DNA of 64,000 nucleotides from CAVTTH01 sp963737545 (GCA_963737545.1 CAVTTH010000001.1:248001-312000), one strand, 5' to 3'. Numbered from the stretch's first letter, positions 16,028 through 25,865 are shown. Notes: generated by a model not told the origin, from the letters alone. Numbers and translations: made by a program.

Positions 16028-16529
16028 AGAGAAATGGACCGCCTGGCTCGACGGAGAGCTGAGCGAAAAGGATCGTCTCGCGTTCGAAGCTTCGTTGGCG
16101 GACAAAGCGGCCGCGGAGGATGAGAAGCGGGATGCCCGGAAACTTGGCGCGTTGCTCAAAGAGCAACTGGGCGCCCATGCGCTGAGCAACGCGGACTTTT
16201 TCAACCACCAGCTGCGGGAAAGGATTGCTCGAGAAAGTACACCCGCTCTGGTGAGCAAACGCTCGCGCTCATCATGGTGGACAATTCCGCGGCTCATTTG
16301 GAGCGGCGCCACTGCCATGGCACTGTTCGTTATCTGCGCCGTCTTTGTGATCCGGGAAAGAAGTCCGGCCGATCAATCTGAGTATCTGACTCAAATCCTG
16401 CAGGCACGAGTGGACCCCGTTGTCAGTCCGAATGCAACGATCTCAATGTTTGAAACGAAGCAAGACAAAGTGACCGTGCTTTGGGTGGACGGGTTGCAAT
16501 CCCTACCGGCGGAGTACGCCGCGAAGTAA
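16014..16529 (+). CDS. probable membrane-bound anti-sigma factor
   Basis: A 171-residue protein starting inside the end of the sigma gene (ATG 16014; another ATG at 16008 is possible). The N-terminal cytosolic part (KTFEEKWTAWLDGELSEKDRLAFEASLADKAAAEDEKRDARKLGALLKEQL) has the short helical layout of zinc-less anti-sigma domains, including the common WLDGELS opening. One membrane helix follows (LIWSGATAMALFVICAVFVI, about residues 96-115), then a periplasmic tail. The assignment rests on this layout and on overlap with the sigma gene; no HxxxCxxC zinc motif is seen. Confidence 0.75.
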   Translation: MKTFEEKWTAWLDGELSEKDRLAFEASLADKAAAEDEKRDARKLGALLKEQLGAHALSNADFFNHQLRERIARESTPALVSKRSRSSWWTIPRLIWSGATAMALFVICAVFVIRERSPADQSEYLTQILQARVDPVVSPNATISMFETKQDKVTVLWVDGLQSLPAEYAAK

Positions 16530-16536
16530 CCTGATA

Positions 16537-16983
16537 ATGCAAAGCCGCCTTCTCATATTTCTCGGCGTGTTTCTGGCACTCATCTGGAGTAAAACGTCGC
16601 AGGCGCGCGCCGCCGAAAGCGTTTGGAGTGGCCTGGTCATGGCCAACAACGCGGCGCAGCCGGAGCCTTGCCCGGCGGAAATCAAACAGGTCGAGCCAAC
16701 GCTCAAGAGACTTTTTGGCTACAACCAATTCAGAGTGATCGGCCAGTCGCAGAAGACACTGAAGACCGGTGAAGAGGATTGGATGGCGTCGAGCAAATAC
16801 TTTTCTCTGCATGTCGATTCAAAAAACGCGACCGCCGCCGGCTATTTCCTCGACCTGCAACTCTTCCAGGAAAAGAAGCTGCTTCTCGAAACAGAGGCGA
16901 AGCTTAGCAGGCACACGCCTCTCATCATCCGCGGTCCCCAGGTTGGTGATGGCCAGTTGCTCTTATTGCTGGTTGTTCGGTAA
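16537..16983 (+). CDS. secreted hypothetical protein in the sigma factor operon
   Basis: A 148-residue protein with a clear signal peptide (MQSRLLIFLGVFLALIWSKTSQARAAES) and a soluble remainder. It lies 7 bases after the putative anti-sigma gene, so it is probably in the same operon and may be part of the envelope function that this sigma factor controls. PCPAEIKQVEPTLKRLFGYNQFRVIGQSQKTLKTGEEDW and the C-terminal PLIIRGPQVGDGQLLLLLVVR suggest a small beta-rich domain. I do not recognise a named family. Confidence 0.75.
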   Translation: MQSRLLIFLGVFLALIWSKTSQARAAESVWSGLVMANNAAQPEPCPAEIKQVEPTLKRLFGYNQFRVIGQSQKTLKTGEEDWMASSKYFSLHVDSKNATAAGYFLDLQLFQEKKLLLETEAKLSRHTPLIIRGPQVGDGQLLLLLVVR

Positions 16984-17056
16984 TTCCTTATCGCGAAACT
17001 CCGCGCCACTTTGAGAAATCGAGGTGCAAAAAACACAGATACGCGTTTAGTGGCCC

Positions 17057-19717
17057 ATGCGCGCTCGCGGTCTGCTTTCGTGTTCGGCGATCTGGTTTAG
17101 TTTGCTCGCCAGTTTGAGTGCAGAGAAACCCTTCGATTTTGCAAGCACGCCGGGGAAGTTGCCCAAGGAGGTCGTGCCCGAGGAGTACGCGATCCACATC
17201 GCACCCGACATGGCGAAGCTAAGCTTCGCCGGATCTGAGACGATCAAACTCAATGTTCAAAAGCCCGTTCGTCAGCTGACGCTGAATGCGAACGAGTTGG
17301 AGATTAAAAGCGCAGCCGTCGACGACAATGTGATTCCGAACTCGGAAATCAATCTCGATCCGAAGCAGGAAACTCTTACGGTTTCGCTTCCCACAGAACT
17401 CGGAGTTGGCCACCACACGTTGACGCTGGGCTTCGCCGGAAAGATTAATCAGCAAGGACAGGGGCTTTTTTACGCGCCCTACCAGGAACAGGGAACGAAC
17501 GCGAAGAAAGTGATGCTGGGCACGCAGTTCGAAGCGACCGATGCGCGCCGCATGTTTCCGTGCTGGGACGAACCCAGTTTTCGCGCGCGTTTCCAACTCA
17601 CCGCGGTCGTGCCCGAGAATTTTCTCGCCGTCTCGAATATGCCGATCGAAAGCGAGACCAAGGTCCCCGGCGGAAAGGAGGTGCGGTTCGGCCAAACGCC
17701 TTCGATGTCGAGTTATCTGAATGTGTTCGTTGCGGGCGAACTTGATTTTGTCGAAACGAAAAGCGGCGACACGCAAATCCGCGTCATCACCACGAAGGGC
17801 AAGAGCGAAATGGGGCGTTACGCTCTCCAGGCATCCGAGCAGATCCTGCAATACTACAACGATTACTTCGGCGTTCCCTATCCGTTGCCGAAGCTCGATC
17901 AGATCGCCATCCCCGGCGGGTTCGGCGGGGCGATGGAAAACTGGGGCGCCATCACCTATTTCGAATCGGTGTTGCTTTTCGATCCGGAGGCATCGTCCGA
18001 TGCCACGCGGCAGCACATTTACGAAGTGCTCGCGCACGAAATGGCGCACCAATGGTTTGGCGATCTCGTGACGATGGCGTGGTGGGATAATCTTTGGCTG
18101 AATGAGGGATTCGCATCCTGGATGGGGAGCAAGTGCACCGAACATTTCAATCCGCAATGGGACGTTTGGCTTCAAAAAGAAGTGTCGCGCGATCCAACAC
18201 GCCGCGTCGGCTTTGCCAGGGAAACTGCGATGGAAGGCGACGCGCGATCAACCACGCATCCGATTCAACAGGAGATCAAGACGGAAGCGGAAGCCAATGG
18301 CGCGTTCGACGACATCACCTACAAAAAAGGAGAGTCCTTCATCCGCATGCTCGAGGGTTTTCTGGGCGAGGACGTATTTCGCCATGGCATCCGCAAGTAC
18401 ATTGCCGCCCACGAATATTCGAATTCGACCACCGCCGATCTTTGGAATGCGCTGTCCGATGCCTCCGGAAAACCGGTGGGCAAGATCGCCGCTGGCTGGA
18501 CCGAGCAGCCAGGATTTCCGGTTGTGAAAGTGATGCGGCACGACAGCGCCAAGGTCGGGCTCGGGCAGGAACGTTTCACAGTGCACTTTCACGACGCTCC
18601 TGCACTCGAATGGGAGATTCCCCTCACCTATTTGTTGCCGGACGCGAAATCGCCAACCGATTTCTTGATGACGACGAAGACCGCCGTGCTAACTGATATT
18701 CCCGGCGATCTTCCTCTAAAACTCAATGCGAATGGAACTGGAAATTATCGCGTTCAATACGACGCGACTTCCTGGAAATTGCTTTTTGCCGATCTCTCCA
18801 AGCTCACGGTGCCGGACCGGGTCAACCTGCTCTGCGATGCATGGGCGCTCGTGCAGGCCAACCGCGCGTCACTCTCCCTCTACTTCGAATTAGTCGGGAA
18901 ATTACCCTCCACCACAGAGCTGGCGGAGTGCGAGCAAATCATCAACACATTCGAATTCATCGATGGACTGCTCGCCGGAACGGAGGCAGCCAAGCCCTTC
19001 CAGATCTATGCCCGATCGATCCTGCGACGCAGTTTTGATCAGGTTGGCCTGGCTATCACGCCTAACGACTCGGCGCGTTTCGCGAGTTTGCGGGTTAGTC
19101 TTGTCTCAGCGCTCGGCGTTCTCGGGGACGAGGAAATAATAAAGGATTGCCGCGAGCGGTTTCAAAAATTTCTCACCGATCCGGCGGCGATCCCACCCGA
19201 CTTGCGGCCGCCCGTTTTAGAAGTCGTTGGCCGTTACGCTGACGAAGCGACCTGGAAGAAAATCCACGAACTCGGATTGAAAACAACCAGCATCGAGGAA
19301 AAGCAGACTTACTATGATGCGCTTGCCTGCGCGATTGATCCGAAACTCATGAAGCGGACGATGCAGATCGCGCTCACCGATGAGTTGCCAACCAGCCGCG
19401 CGCTTGCGCTGGTTGCCAAGGTTGCGCGAGAAAGCGGGCAGCCCGAAATCGCCTGGGATTTCGCCCGCGCCAACATGAAGCCGTTGCTGGCCAAGGCTGA
19501 CGCCCTTGGCGTCAATCGTTACGCTCCCAGTCTGTTTACGTTTTTCTCGGATCCTAAACGGATCGAAGAACTGAAAGAGTACGCCAAAACCAAACTGCCT
19601 CCCGAGAGCGCCAGGGAGGTGGCAAAGGCAGTGGATGAGATCGGTTTCCGCGCTGAACTCAAGGCCCGACTCATTCCGCAAGTGATGGCTTGGACTTCCA
19701 GATCGGAGCAGCGCTGA
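17057..19717 (+). CDS. M1 family aminopeptidase
   Basis: An 886-residue zinc aminopeptidase that removes N-terminal residues from peptides. The exopeptidase motif GGAMENWG lies near residue 295, and the zinc site HEMAHQWFGDLVT-(18)-E, ending NLWLNEGFASW, starts near residue 328. The C-terminal ERAP1-like helical domain is complete (to SRSEQR). The first residues MRARGLLSCSAIWFSLLASLSAEK form a signal peptide, so the enzyme is probably periplasmic or outer-membrane associated. Length is normal for the family. Confidence 0.95.
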   Translation: MRARGLLSCSAIWFSLLASLSAEKPFDFASTPGKLPKEVVPEEYAIHIAPDMAKLSFAGSETIKLNVQKPVRQLTLNANELEIKSAAVDDNVIPNSEINLDPKQETLTVSLPTELGVGHHTLTLGFAGKINQQGQGLFYAPYQEQGTNAKKVMLGTQFEATDARRMFPCWDEPSFRARFQLTAVVPENFLAVSNMPIESETKVPGGKEVRFGQTPSMSSYLNVFVAGELDFVETKSGDTQIRVITTKGKSEMGRYALQASEQILQYYNDYFGVPYPLPKLDQIAIPGGFGGAMENWGAITYFESVLLFDPEASSDATRQHIYEVLAHEMAHQWFGDLVTMAWWDNLWLNEGFASWMGSKCTEHFNPQWDVWLQKEVSRDPTRRVGFARETAMEGDARSTTHPIQQEIKTEAEANGAFDDITYKKGESFIRMLEGFLGEDVFRHGIRKYIAAHEYSNSTTADLWNALSDASGKPVGKIAAGWTEQPGFPVVKVMRHDSAKVGLGQERFTVHFHDAPALEWEIPLTYLLPDAKSPTDFLMTTKTAVLTDIPGDLPLKLNANGTGNYRVQYDATSWKLLFADLSKLTVPDRVNLLCDAWALVQANRASLSLYFELVGKLPSTTELAECEQIINTFEFIDGLLAGTEAAKPFQIYARSILRRSFDQVGLAITPNDSARFASLRVSLVSALGVLGDEEIIKDCRERFQKFLTDPAAIPPDLRPPVLEVVGRYADEATWKKIHELGLKTTSIEEKQTYYDALACAIDPKLMKRTMQIALTDELPTSRALALVAKVARESGQPEIAWDFARANMKPLLAKADALGVNRYAPSLFTFFSDPKRIEELKEYAKTKLPPESAREVAKAVDEIGFRAELKARLIPQVMAWTSRSEQR

Positions 19718-19740
19718 AGACTCGCGCCTGACTTTTCTCG

Positions 19741-20457
19741 CTACCGCGCTGTGTCGCCCGGCGGAACATCGGTCCCGGTTTCAGGCGCGAGCGTTCTCGC
19801 ATGTCGCCATCCGCTCACCGCCTGGCTGAGCAGGAAAAAAGCGATGAGGCCGATCCAAAACGACCTGAACAAAAGACCAAGCATCGCCAATCCGACGCCC
19901 CCGACTAATCCGACAACGCTCGCGATTTTCAGACTTCGAATCGGACCTAACGGAAACCAGAGCAGCGCGCGAAAAATTTGACCGCCATCAAGCGGATAAA
20001 TCGGCAGCAGGTTAAAAATGAGCAGTCCGTAGTTCACGTATCGAATCATTTCGAAGAGTTGCAGAACATTTGGATTCGCGCTCGCGCCTCGAGCCAGGAA
20101 AACGAGCGCGCCAAAAACCGGGATGAGCGCGACGTTGACGAGGGGGCCCGCAGCGAGGCTCCAGAGGACGGCACCGGGCCGCGGCGGCGGATTGACAAAC
20201 GCAATCCCTCCCAATGGCCAGAGCACAATGCGATCAGCCTCGCCCCCCACCTGGCGGCAAGCGAGAGCGTGTCCGAACTCATGGAGCAGAACGATCGCGA
20301 AAAGAGCGAGATACTCATACGCCGCCCACACCGGTGAAGAATAGCGAGACGACCGCTCGGTCAGCTGGTACGCGGCAACGATGAACCAGGTGAAATGCAG
20401 AAAAACCGTGATACCCGCGAATCGGAAAAGACGAAATGTGCCGCCTGGCATTTGCAA
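19741..20457 (-). CDS. M50 family site-2-type metalloprotease
   Basis: A 238-residue intramembrane zinc protease with about six hydrophobic segments. The zinc motif HEFGH lies in IVLLHEFGHALACRQVGGEAD (about residue 60) and the third ligand Asp in NLLPIYPLDGGQIFRALLW (about residue 155). There is no CBS or PDZ domain, so it is the short Rv2869c-unlike, SpoIVFB-like form. Such proteases cleave membrane-bound regulators; the target is unknown. It converges on the aminopeptidase gene. Confidence 0.93.
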   Translation of the reverse strand: MQMPGGTFRLFRFAGITVFLHFTWFIVAAYQLTERSSRYSSPVWAAYEYLALFAIVLLHEFGHALACRQVGGEADRIVLWPLGGIAFVNPPPRPGAVLWSLAAGPLVNVALIPVFGALVFLARGASANPNVLQLFEMIRYVNYGLLIFNLLPIYPLDGGQIFRALLWFPLGPIRSLKIASVVGLVGGVGLAMLGLLFRSFWIGLIAFFLLSQAVSGWRHARTLAPETGTDVPPGDTAR

Positions 20458-20460
20458 ACG

Positions 20461-20478
20461 TCGCGGCGTTCGCCGCGA
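20461..20478. repeat. perfect GC-rich palindrome
   Basis: TCGCGGCG-TT-CGCCGCGA, a perfect 18-base palindrome just upstream of the M50 protease start. It could be an mRNA hairpin in the 5' leader or one of the dispersed palindromes seen elsewhere. Confidence 0.6.
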
Positions 20479-20518
20479 TTGGGAAGCAAATTATTGCAGC
20501 AGCCGGGCGGGCGTCTTT

Positions 20519-21004
20519 CTACAGAGAGATGTCCCCCTGCTTGTTCTCGGGCGGAAGGAGCAGGCGCATCGGCACCATCGCGGAATCGTGAAATCCATGG
20601 CGACGGAAAAAATTCTGCGACCGGATTTCGGGACGGTCCGTTAACAGCGTGATCCGGAGGAAGTTCTTTTTTTTGGCAAAGTCGATCGCATAATCCAAAA
20701 GCTGCGAGCCGTAGCCGTGGCCCTGGTAAGTTTTGTGAATCACCAAATCTTCCAGCAGAATAACGAAACCCCCTTCCGCGGTGCTGATGGTGAAGAGAAG
20801 ATTAATCATCCCGACAATGTTGCGGTCGCGGCGCAGCACAAACACGCGTCCGCGATTGGGTTGTTCGAAGATCAGGCGTAAGCCTTTGAGCTGTTTCTCT
20901 TTGTTCGGGCGGAAATCGCTCTCCTCGCTGAAGAGTTCCCCGAGGAGACCGGATAATTCATCCAGATCTTCCAGGGTCGCCGGTTCGATCACCACGTCGC
21001 TCAT
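20519..21004 (-). CDS. GNAT family N-acetyltransferase
   Basis: A 161-residue GNAT acyltransferase using acetyl-CoA. The fold is recognisable from VVIEPATLEDLDELSGLLGELF at the start, the beta strands FVLRRDRNIVGMINLLF and GGFVILLEDLVIHKTYQGHGYGSQLLDYAIDFAKKK, in which HKTYQGHGYGSQLL is the CoA-binding motif A. The ending RRHGFHDSAMVPMRLLL is also usual. The acceptor substrate cannot be predicted. Confidence 0.92.
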   Translation of the reverse strand: MSDVVIEPATLEDLDELSGLLGELFSEESDFRPNKEKQLKGLRLIFEQPNRGRVFVLRRDRNIVGMINLLFTISTAEGGFVILLEDLVIHKTYQGHGYGSQLLDYAIDFAKKKNFLRITLLTDRPEIRSQNFFRRHGFHDSAMVPMRLLLPPENKQGDISL

Positions 21005-21082
21005 GCCAGATGTTTATTTCAGAAACGTGAGCGTGGCAATCCGCTTATGCGCGTGAGCGCGAAATCGGCGGACGCGAGTGCG

Positions 21083-21110
21083 TTGACAAAGGAGCGCGCC
21101 CCCCTAATGT
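21083..21110 (+). promoter_or_regulatory. candidate promoter of rpmH
   Basis: A perfect -35 hexamer TTGACA (21083-21088), a 16-base spacer and a weak -10 TAATGT (21105-21110). Transcription would start about 30 bases before the rpmH ATG. Confidence 0.5.
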
Positions 21111-21148
21111 AGCCGCTCGCGAATCCCCCCGCGCTCACGTCCTGGCTT

Positions 21149-21322
21149 ATGAAACGCACACTTCAACGATCCAAGCGAACTCGCAAACAACAGCATGGGT
21201 TTCGCGCGCGCATGAGCACCAAGGGCGGCAGAGCCACTCTCGCGCGCCGGCGGCAGCGCGGTCGCAAGCGTCTTCTGCCCAAGGGCGTGGAAGTTCACTT
21301 CGCCCGGCACACGCAAGCGTAA
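21149..21322 (+). CDS. rpmH: 50S ribosomal protein L34
   Basis: A 57-residue L34, easily missed because it is short. The translation begins MKRTLQRSKRTRKQQHGFRA and continues RMSTKGGRATLARRRQRGRK, the standard L34 layout; the final 14 or so residues (PKGVEVHFARHTQA) extend past the usual RLS end. ATG at 21149 and TAA at 21320-21322. In most bacteria rpmH sits beside rnpA and dnaA. Here neither is adjacent: both flanking genes are on the opposite strand, so it is transcribed alone. Confidence 0.95.
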   Translation: MKRTLQRSKRTRKQQHGFRARMSTKGGRATLARRRQRGRKRLLPKGVEVHFARHTQA

Positions 21323-21340
21323 GCGGCGAGCGTCACCGCG

Positions 21341-22430
21341 TTATCGTTGTAGTTCCTGAAGCGGTCCGGCGTATCCGGTTAACTCCAGATAGCCTCGCGC
21401 GGTAATCGGGCTGCCGTCGCGAGTTCCCGCGGCGTCGACCGCTCCTTCCCAATACGTGAGCGGCCCGAGCGCAAGCTCCTGGTCGTTAAGCACAGGACGC
21501 ACGGAGAACTTTAGCTGCTGGCTCGGGATTTCGATCGTTCCAACCGATCGGGTAGCGAGCGCCATTTGTTTTGCTCGTCCAAAATATGGCCGGCTTCATT
21601 TCGAACGAAGCCTTCGGCAAAAACGTCGTCGTGCCGTCCGCTGCGATCAAAGTGCCGCTCGAAGCCGGGTCGATCTCGCCGTTCTCCAGGCGCATTTCAT
21701 ACAGCATGAGTTCAGTCTCATCATCGAACTGCAAGCAGAGCCAGTTCCAACCGACCTGGTTGCCGGCGAGTTGGTTCGTTGCCCATTCGTGATCGAACCA
21801 GCTTTCGCCGTGGACGACGTGAACAGAATTCCCCGATCGCAGTTCGCCGCTCGTTCCGAGCCGGGTCACGGAATAGTAATGGGACGCGTGCTGATCCCCG
21901 GAAGCTTTTTCGCTAATTCCATTTTGCCCGTGAACGACCGGCGCCTTCGCCGGCTTCAAATGCAACCGAATCGCCGCGTCCGCGCTCTCCGCGCTCAAGT
22001 CGAAAGATCCATCCGCCGTCATTTTGAGCGACCACGCGTTCAGCCAGGCAATCCTGTCGCCATCATCGAAGCCAGCCTCGCCAAATGTTCCGCGGCTGGT
22101 TTGCTGCTCGAACCGAAAGCGTTTTCCTGCTGCGTCGGTGATGGTGAAATGTCCAAACTTCAGATCATTGACGATGAAGCGAGAAGCCGCGGGGTCGCGT
22201 TCTCCCGGCGGCAGAATTCCCTGACGAAAGAAAGTGAGCTCATAACCAAAACGCCTGCCCGCGGCATCAAAGAGATTTCCGGTGAAATACCACCACTCGG
22301 TTTTGAACTCGTTATGCGAATGGTGATCGCGCGGAAACTCATAGTGCCAGCCCGGCTCAGCATTTTTCCAATCCGCCGCCAGACAAACTGCACCGAGGAC
22401 GACTAGCAGACAGCTCGTGATTCCTCTCAT
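21341..22430 (-). CDS. AttH/CrtC-like lipocalin-type protein, frameshifted
   Basis: The family (AttH, related to carotenoid 1,2-hydratase CrtC) has two lipocalin-like halves and usually accompanies ABC permeases; its substrate is not known. Signal peptide MRGITSCLLVVLGAVCLA leads into FKTEWWYFTGNLFDAAGRRFGYELTFFRQ and SWFDHEWATNQLAGNQVGWNWLCLQFDD, both strong family blocks. Near 21548 the frame breaks: upstream ends GARYPIGW, downstream resumes TIEIPSQQLKFSVRPVLNDQELALGPLTYWEGAV to the stop at 21341. The span is 3n+1 bases, so removal of one base restores a 362-residue protein. Its start overlaps the permease stop by 4 bases. Confidence 0.85.
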
Positions 22431-25022
22431 TCGCTTCGCACTGCCTCCGCGATGGAAAATTTGCCGGCGCGCCACGCTGGAAGCCAACCCGCTACGACCG
22501 CTGTGACCACGATCCACAGCGGAGTCATCGCCAGCGTCAGCCATGGAAACGCCATTTGGATGGTCCATCCGAAAAACGCGCGATTGATTACATCCGTGAG
22601 GACAAATGAAAGAGAGATGCCGGCCGCCAGTCCGAGCGCGGACGCGATGACACCGATCATGGCAGATTCCCAAAGGAGGAGTCGGCGAATTTGCGCAGCC
22701 GAAGTCCCGATCGCGCGCAGGATGGCAAGCTCGCGTGTTCGTTCTGTCACCAAGGTTGTTAGCGTGAAAAAGATTCCGACCACGGCCACAATCACCGCGA
22801 TGCTGCGCAACACGTAGGTGACGGCAAACGTTTGATCGAAGATTTCGAAAACCCACGCTGCGCAAATCGCGATTCAGATAAAAGCCGAACTCACCTGTCC
22901 GCCCAAACTTCGCGCGAAATGCATCGCTCACTGCGTCGGCGTTGCCATTCTTGTCCAAGTAAACCGCGAGGCTGTTGATGCGATCATCCTTCCAGAAACG
23001 GGCGAAGTTTTTCTCGCTCAAGAAAACGATGCCCTGGTCCCGGCTGTAATCGTAAAACACTCCGACGATTTGGAATTGCTGAATGCCGGTTGGCGTCGGA
23101 AGGGACAACGCCTCACCTTCATGCACGCGTTGGCGACGCGCGAAACTCTCCGAGACGATGACAGATTGCTCGCCATAAAAACGGCGCAGGATGGACTCGC
23201 CATCGCCCCGAACAAAGTGAAGACGGCGCTGCTCTGTACCCCGCACCGCCGCCACGGCGATGGTACCGTCGCGAAAAGGCAGCGTCACCTGGCGAAAAGT
23301 ATCGACCGCGGCAACGCCCGGTAGTTGCTCGACGAATTTCAGCGCTTCGGACGGCAGGAACGAGGACGGACCGACGATTTCATTCGAGGCGGGAGCAATG
23401 AACAAGTCCGCGATCAATGTCTCGTCGATCCATGCTTTCACCGTTTGCCGGAACGAGAAGACCATCACACCGACGCTGACCGTCATCGCCACTGCGCACG
23501 CCAGCGCGGCGATCGTGACCGAATTCTTCCAGAGCGCACGCGAGAGATTGCTCGCCGCCAGATTGATCTCAATGAAAATTCGTCGTCTGGAAATCGAACT
23601 GAGAGCGTTGCTGAACCTGGCTGTCACCGTCGGAGCAAAAAGCGCGAACCCGGCGAGAACGAAAAAGGCCGCGACGAAGCCTAACCACGCCGGACCGATC
23701 GCCAGAGCAACCCAGCTAAACAGAATACTCACAAGAAGGGAGGCTGCGCCGCTCCAAAACCAGGCATCGGAACGATAAACCGATTGATCCCCGGCTACGC
23801 TCGAAGTTAGGGCGCGAATCGGAGCCATCTGCGCTGCCGCGCGCGCGGGAAGCCAGGCTCCAGTGATCACCGAAATCATGCCGATACTGAAAGCAGCGAG
23901 AAATATCCAGGGAGCAGCAAAGATCTGACGAACCTGAATCAGCACGTAAAGCGACGAGATTGTTTCGGAAACCGTTCCAATAAGCATCCGCGCCAGAAAC
24001 AGACCCGCGAGAACGCCCAACGCGGAACCGAAAATACCGAGCAAGACCGCCTCGGACAGGAACAGCGTCCGTACTTCCGCGCGAGTCACACCGAGCGAAC
24101 GTAAGATTCCAATCTCGTGACGACGGCGCGCGACCGATGCAGAAACCGTATTGTAAATCAAGAACACGCCAACCAGCAGCGACACCAAACTCAAAGCGGT
24201 GAGGTTGAGCTGAAAACTCGAGAGCATTTTCCCCACTTGTTCGCTCCGTTGCCGCGGCGGTGCGACGATTGCGTCCGCCGGGAGCAATGCTTTCAGCTGC
24301 GCAACCATCTTTCCCTTATCGTCCGGATTCGTTAGGCGCAGCTGCACGGCGTCGATTTTTCCGCGACGCTGGAGAAATTCCTGGGCCCATCCGATATCCA
24401 TGGCCGCAAACTGTGGAGGAATGGCCGCCTCGCGTGTCCGCAAGATGAAACCGATCTGCAAGGCGCGCGTCGTTCCGTTAATCTGCACGCGAACCGAATC
24501 GCCTCTGCCGAGGTGATGACGCTTTGCGAATTCTTCCAAAACCGCTATTGAACCGCCGCGACCGAACCAGCGCTCAACGTCGAAACTGTAGCCGCGGCGC
24601 TGCGTCGCCGCGCCTGCTCGGGCGTCCGTCACGTCAAACGTGCGGAACGGCCCATCGGAAAAAATATCGATCCCGAGAAGGTCCAGATATTCGCCCGGAA
24701 AATCCGGCAGCGTGACGAGACCACGAACCAGCGGCGTCGCCGCGCTGATACCGGGCTGGCGCGCCACGAGTGGAAAAACTTCGTCCGCCAGACCAGTGGC
24801 GGGCGCGGTGATTTGGAGTTCCGCTTTCCCCGCCACCACATCGACCGACGCAGCAAACGCGCGATTCGCGCTGTGATTCGCAACCTGGATCGCCAGGAAA
24901 ACTGCGACCCCGAGCGCAACGCTGGCGATATTCAACGTGGCAAGCAGGCGATGCTGCGTGAGATAGCGCCACACCAGCCAGCGGAAAAAATGTAAATGAC
25001 GCCAGGTGACCGATCGCTTCAC
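22427..25022 (-). CDS. ABC transporter permease (FtsX/MacB-like), frameshifted
   Basis: A large AttF/AttG-like permease of about 864 residues with an N-terminal membrane anchor (LLATLNIASVALGVAVFLAI), a first FtsX domain (about residues 270-400, ASVARRRHEIGILRSLGVTRAEVRTLFLSEAVLLG) and a second at the C-terminus (TERTRELAILRAIGTSAAQIRRLLLWESAM...AWRAGKFSIAEAVRSE). The frame breaks near 22853, where RDLRS should continue VFEIFDQTFAVTYVLRSIAV; the span is 3n+1 bases, so one extra base explains it. It is coupled to the AttH-like gene. No ABC ATPase gene lies next to it, though such permeases need one. Confidence 0.87.
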
Positions 25023-25274
25023 GCTATCTAATTACACCATCCCATTCGGGTCTAAACCCCGATTCAGCGTCAGTTTCCGTGCGAGGCAGCCGGCGGATGG
25101 AACACTTCGGGCCAGGCTCGTTGATAAGTCCAAACATCGGACAAGGGACTGTCCGATCCACCAAAATGACCATTAGGAGAAACCATCCCGTCGGTTATAG
25201 TCTCCTGCTCCGAGCCTTGCGATTGACGCGAACGTCTCGCGGTCACAAGGCGGCCGGCTTTCCCGCTTCTAAAT

Positions 25275-25535
25275 ATGAATTCAATTATCCTCGCCAGCGC
25301 AACCAGCGTTGTTCCCGACAGCGAACTTCTTGTAAACATGGTCCGTCTCCGGGTCCGTCAGTTAGTTCAAGGCGCCCGGCCCGTGATTCTCACACCTCCC
25401 GGCATGGGGTTCGCCGATATCGCGCTCAGCGAAATCGCCGGAGGGAAATTGGTCTCCGAGCCAAAGCTCGACCCCGGTGCGGAAACTCCTATCGCCGTTT
25501 TCCCCGGCGTCATTTTGAAAAAGAAAGCCGCCTAA
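25275..25535 (+). CDS. rpoZ: DNA-directed RNA polymerase omega subunit
   Basis: An 86-residue protein that matches the divergent omega subunits of this phylum: SELLVNMVRLRVRQLVQGARPVILTPPGMGFADIALSEIAGGKL, in which NMVRLRVRQL and the ADIALSEI helix correspond to the conserved core. Omega helps assemble RNA polymerase. The N-terminal AxR-xT motif of well-studied omegas is not seen, so the call rests on overall resemblance. It heads a group of three short plus-strand genes. Confidence 0.7.
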   Translation: MNSIILASATSVVPDSELLVNMVRLRVRQLVQGARPVILTPPGMGFADIALSEIAGGKLVSEPKLDPGAETPIAVFPGVILKKKAA

Positions 25536-25573
25536 CGTCATCCCCACCGAGGGGCGCCCAGTTTTTCACCTCC

Positions 25574-25849
25574 ATGTCTGTCACACCCACTCCTCCCGTC
25601 GCCGCAGAGCCTACCGCGCGCGATTACAACCTTGCGCATAACGGCAAACTCATGCGCATTACCCGCGAGGAAGGCAGAGCACGCGACCTGGCCGATTTCT
25701 TTCAGTTTGAATCCGCGGGCACACATCCTACCGGCCTGTTCGTTACCGGTATTTTCGCTGATGGCCGGCGCAGCCACATGAGAGCTGCCTTGGTCAGAGA
25801 TGCCAGCAGCGCCGAGATCGCCTGGCGAAATAGTTACAGGAAACGCTGA
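25574..25849 (+). CDS. small conserved hypothetical protein
   Basis: A 91-residue soluble protein from the ATG at 25574, 39 bases after rpoZ. After a Pro/Ala-rich start (MSVTPTPPVAAEPTARDYN) it has LAHNGKLMRITREEGRARDLADFFQFESAGTHPTGLFVTGIFADGRRSHMRAALVRD, which looks like a small alpha/beta domain. I do not recognise it. Its place between rpoZ and a small FmdB-like gene suggests co-transcription. Confidence 0.7.
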   Translation: MSVTPTPPVAAEPTARDYNLAHNGKLMRITREEGRARDLADFFQFESAGTHPTGLFVTGIFADGRRSHMRAALVRDASSAEIAWRNSYRKR

Positions 25850-25865
25850 TCCCATCAGGAGCGCG

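Noticed and set aside
17219..18175. 318-codon minus-strand frame within the M1 aminopeptidase
   Set aside because: Shadow of a gene with complete GAMEN and zinc motifs.
21486..25022. Single 1178-residue permease-AttH fusion
   Set aside because: The apparent fusion arises because the permease frameshift near 22853 lets the frame read through noise until the AttH start; the true permease end lies in another frame with a normal FtsX C-terminus and an ATGA overlap.
25070..25339. 89-codon minus-strand frame upstream of rpoZ
   Set aside because: No motif or coherent composition; the 25023-25274 gap between the permease and rpoZ shows nothing else I can support.
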